From Candidatus Omnitrophota bacterium (lineage in GTDB: Bacteria; Omnitrophota; Gorgyraeia; Gygaellales; Profunditerraquicolaceae), in NCBI GenBank assembly GCA_026387485.1, contig JAPLLQ010000148.1, positions 1 to 16,688 on the forward strand: DNA of 16,688 nucleotides, read 5' to 3'. The notes beneath the pieces were generated by a model. It was not told the origin of the DNA and did no database searches. It saw nothing but the letters and a program-made list of their open reading frames with translations. Each line of letters starts with the position of its first letter. Positions within the stretch are counted from its first letter, which is position 1. Positions 14,390 to 16,688 of this stretch are shown in pieces. The position numbers were made by a program, and so were the translations under genes.

Positions 14390-15643
14390 TTAAAAGTATT
14401 CTTGATAAACTTCTCTGGCCCTATTTATGGCCTTGATCAGAAGATTTTTGGCGGGTTGATGCAAAGGCAGTATCCCCAAAGGCTTCTTTTCGATAGCTTC
14501 GCAGATCATTCCCAGTGAAGTTAGGTAAGTAAGGTATTTTTGTCCGGTTAATTCACTATTCTCTTTTATTAATGAAATTATCTCTAGGTTAGTAATCCGT
14601 CCCAGCTTAACCACAAGAGAAAGGGTATTTTCCAATGTCTCAATAAAACCTTCTAATAAAACTGTCCTTCCGGTAATAACAAAGTTGTTAATTTCATAAG
14701 GCAGGACCTTTTTTTCTACTGCTTCTTTAATCTTAAGACAGATATTTTTAGCCGAAGCGGTAATTAATTCAGTAACCAATTTTTGTTTTATCGGCTTATA
14801 AAATTCGCTCTTTTTAACTAATATCTCTTTTGAGTCACTGACCTGTTCCGGATTCCCGATAATCCCATATGACCTTTTGATATCCTCAGCCAGCTCAAAG
14901 GTAATTTTAAGGTTCTCGGAGAGCGCTTGAGTGAAATTATCCCCGCCTAAAGCTAGAACCTCAACTTCTTTTAACAATCCATCCTTAAAAATTAAAAGCT
15001 CGGTTGTATCGCTTCCAATATCACAAAATATATTCAGGCCTTCCCTGAACTCGCGGCTTAATACCGCTTTAGAAGTAGCCAGGCCGGAAAGAAATAAATT
15101 TTTAATCTCATAGCCGGATTGATTAATCAGGCGGCTTAAGCTCTGCACTGAGGCAAGTTTAGCACAGACTAAATAAAGGTCGACTTGGAGTTTATGGCTA
15201 TAAAGCCCAAGCGGATTAAGGATATCATTTTTAGAGTCTATTGTGTAACTAGAAGGTATCGTATGAATTATTTCTTCTTCCAGGCTTGAGCCAAGTATGC
15301 GCGCCTGCTCATTAGCCCTTTGTATATCAGATACAGTAATAACCTTATTCCCTCTTTCGGCTAGAGGGATAATCGCTTGAGCATGCTTAGTGACGATATC
15401 CTGTCCAGAAATATTTACTGAAATAAATTTTATATTAATTCCGGACTTGCCTTTTAAACTCTTTAAAAGCTTAGTCACCGAGCCAATAAGGCTTATAGAA
15501 TCAACGATTACGCCTTCTTTTACCGCCTGAATTGGCATATAGTCAAAATAAATCCTCTCCAGTTGCTTCTTTTTTAAAAGTGCCAGAGAGCAGGCGATTT
15601 TACTTGAACCAATATCCAAAGCGCAAATATAATTACTTAGCAT
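14390..15643 (-). CDS. ftsA: FtsA, actin-like cell-division protein
   Basis: FtsA anchors FtsZ to the inner membrane and recruits later division proteins. The 417 residues have phosphate-1 DIGSSKIAC (10-18), the SHS2-type insertion with ISVNISG and the HTIPSSYTID strand (about 85-160), and phosphate-2 DIGSDTTEL (208-216). The C-terminal helix LLIKAINRAREVYQEYF is amphipathic and fits the membrane-targeting helix of the family. The adenosine motif reads ITGRTVLLEG (323-332), where GG is usual after the Thr; Arg326 is a departure. AAGGA lies five bases before the ATG. The gene sits 36 bases after the shortened ftsQ frame, or overlaps it by 11 bases if ftsQ is restored. ftsZ, the normal next gene, is not here. 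Confidence 0.93.
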   Translation of the reverse strand: MLSNYICALDIGSSKIACSLALLKKKQLERIYFDYMPIQAVKEGVIVDSISLIGSVTKLLKSLKGKSGINIKFISVNISGQDIVTKHAQAIIPLAERGNKVITVSDIQRANEQARILGSSLEEEIIHTIPSSYTIDSKNDILNPLGLYSHKLQVDLYLVCAKLASVQSLSRLINQSGYEIKNLFLSGLATSKAVLSREFREGLNIFCDIGSDTTELLIFKDGLLKEVEVLALGGDNFTQALSENLKITFELAEDIKRSYGIIGNPEQVSDSKEILVKKSEFYKPIKQKLVTELITASAKNICLKIKEAVEKKVLPYEINNFVITGRTVLLEGFIETLENTLSLVVKLGRITNLEIISLIKENSELTGQKYLTYLTSLGMICEAIEKKPLGILPLHQPAKNLLIKAINRAREVYQEYF

Positions 15644-15710
15644 TAGTATCCTTAAATTTTATTACCGGCTCCTTAAACCTTAAGTCAATATACTTGATAT
15701 CCGCAGATGA
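15633..15710 (-). other. ftsQ: Out-of-frame C-terminal end of FtsQ
   Basis: Read in the frame shifted by -1 from ftsQ, these bases encode 25 residues starting at SSADIK, then YIDLRFKEPVIKFKD, and a TAA at 15635-15633. The YIDLRF strand followed by a short basic tail is the usual end of FtsQ and helps bind FtsB. One added A in the AAA at 15713-15715 would join it to the main frame, giving Lys-Ile-Ser-Ser. The restored end overlaps the start of ftsA by 11 bases, a normal spacing in dcw clusters. Confidence 0.8.
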
Positions 15711-16429
15711 TATTTCTCTTGGTTAATCAAGCCGGCCATAATGGCAATTTTTTCCTTCATGTTCCCCTGGCTTATTTTTACCTCCATAAGCCCTATCCGC
15801 TCGGGAGCCTGCCAGCCAGAGTAAACCACTTTTTTCTGAGGCAAGGGAATAAAAATATCAATGTTATCCATCCCCGCCACATCAATTTTCTTAATCCGGT
15901 AGTCTCTTAATGAATGGTTTTTATTGGCTTCCTCAATAATATCCAAAGCTAAAGATAGCTCTTTATTATTATACTTTACTCCCTGCTTAGGCCCAAAAAT
16001 TTTAGTTTCTAAACCTAAAATTATTGGCAGGCCTGAATCATTTGGGTCTAAAGGGCTATAAAAGAGCACCCCTTCCTGATCAATGGCAAAATAGCGGTAA
16101 AGTTTTAAGAAAGCCAAGGCCTTGCGCTTGATAAACTCAACGTAAATCCGGTCAGGAAAAACCCTGGCTAACCTTATTTGGCTACAGTCAGGGCAGCGGA
16201 TAATAATCCCCTGTGATTCCCCAGCTAAATCTATGCTAAAGATATTTCTTCCTTTAAGATGAGAGAAATCAATCAAAGTCTTTTCTTTACTGATTACTTC
16301 CCGGACTTTGAAATAATCCCAAGTAGCCAAGGCCCTCCAAATATAACTTATAATCAAAAATATGGCAAGAAGAATTATCGGGATGAGGATTATTACTTTT
16401 AAAAATGGTTTGGCTTTATTTTTTCTCAT
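15680..16429 (-). CDS. ftsQ: FtsQ, divisome membrane protein (frame as it stands, C-terminus apparently displaced)
   Basis: FtsQ spans the inner membrane and recruits FtsB and FtsL to the septum. The 249-residue frame has a basic N-terminus, one membrane helix (about 10-30), a POTRA-like region (about 37-105) with an unusual CPDC (79-82), and FPDRIYVEFIKRKALAFLKL (91-110) followed by YFAIDQEGVLF, typical of FtsQ. The last ten residues after Lys239 do not look like FtsQ. The -1 frame supplies the missing end, with YIDLRF, so the gene appears to have lost one base near 15713-15715 (run of A on the coding strand). Restored, it would be 265 residues and end at 15633. It overlaps ddl by 14 bases. 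A sequencing error is as likely as a real mutation. Confidence 0.88.
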   Translation of the reverse strand: MRKNKAKPFLKVIILIPIILLAIFLIISYIWRALATWDYFKVREVISKEKTLIDFSHLKGRNIFSIDLAGESQGIIIRCPDCSQIRLARVFPDRIYVEFIKRKALAFLKLYRYFAIDQEGVLFYSPLDPNDSGLPIILGLETKIFGPKQGVKYNNKELSLALDIIEEANKNHSLRDYRIKKIDVAGMDNIDIFIPLPQKKVVYSGWQAPERIGLMEVKISQGNMKEKIAIMAGLINQEKYHLRISSILT

Positions 16430-16688
16430 ACGCCAGATTAAGTAGCTTAAGACAGAGCTGGTTAAAATCTAATCCTATTTTCTTGGCAGCCTTAGGCAGG
16501 AGGCTAGTTGAGGTAAACCCGGGTATGGTATTTACCTCCAGGATAAAAGGAATATTTTTTTGGTCAAGAATAATATCCACCCTTGAACAGCCAAAACAAC
16601 CTAAAAGCTTATGCGCCAAGAGTCCTGCCTCCTGGACTCTCCAGGCAACCTTCTTATTCAATTCCGCCGTAACTATATAATCAGTTAG
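16416..16688 (-). CDS. ddl: D-alanine-D-alanine ligase (C-terminal part, cut by the window edge)
   Basis: Ddl joins two D-alanines for the peptidoglycan pentapeptide, using ATP, in the cytoplasm. Only the last 90 codons are present; the frame runs open to the right edge. Visible are AWRVQEAG, LGCFGCSRVDIILD (the family's RvDf strand), and FILEVNTIPGFTSTSLLP, which contains the ATP-grasp Glu and Asn that hold magnesium and the PGxTxxSL loop. The end KIGLDFNQLCLKLLNLA is typical. The stop overlaps the ftsQ start by 14 bases. Order ddl-ftsQ-ftsA is the standard dcw arrangement, so murC, murB and similar genes probably lie just beyond the window. Confidence 0.93.
   Translation of the reverse strand, partial: LTDYIVTAELNKKVAWRVQEAGLLAHKLLGCFGCSRVDIILDQKNIPFILEVNTIPGFTSTSLLPKAAKKIGLDFNQLCLKLLNLAYEKK

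Noticed and set aside
15680..15730. Programmed -1 frameshifting in ftsQ
   Set aside because: No classic X-XXY-YYZ slippery heptamer or following stable stem is evident, so an indel is the simpler reading.

Overview
This window is a dense run of 18 protein genes, all read right to left on the minus strand, with short or overlapping junctions and no gap over about 110 bases. It holds no rRNA, tRNA, CRISPR array, transposase or phage gene that I can see. The content (lipoprotein processing, Rod-type and divisome cell-wall genes) suggests a Gram-negative-type bacterium. The gene order, AT-rich coding style and MTA phosphorylase type would fit an uncultivated lineage such as Omnitrophota in the PVC group, but that placement is inference from gene content and was not tested by any search.

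In transcription order the layout has three blocks. Block 1 is the tail of a division and cell-wall (dcw) cluster: the C-terminal end of ddl, then ftsQ and ftsA. Block 2 is the conserved segment that often follows ftsZ: yggS, proC, mtnP, ileS, a dksA/traR-type gene, lspA, lgt and rluD. Block 3 begins with a membrane-anchored coiled-coil protein and aroA, then the elongation set mreB, mreC, mreD and mrdA (PBP2), and the first 89 codons of rodA, cut by the left edge.

The genes fit together as growth functions. Ddl, FtsQ and FtsA serve precursor synthesis and septation; MreBCD, PBP2 and RodA serve side-wall synthesis; Lgt and LspA perform the first two steps of lipoprotein maturation. IleRS, RluD and the DksA-like protein act in translation, ribosome modification and transcription. 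AroA, ProC, MtnP and YggS are housekeeping metabolism. Three sigma70-like promoters are visible: before mreB (near consensus), before yggS (almost leaderless), and before the coiled-coil gene.

The least ordinary points are these. ftsQ carries an apparent one-base frameshift that displaces its conserved C-terminal strand. ftsZ is absent from its expected place after ftsA. proC lacks about 23 residues of its dimerisation domain while remaining in frame. Four different small repeat or hairpin elements lie between 9.1 and 14.2 kb, one of them a five-copy heptamer array inside the coding part of yggS. I found no convincing undescribed defence or mobile system; the window is mostly core genome with unusual details.
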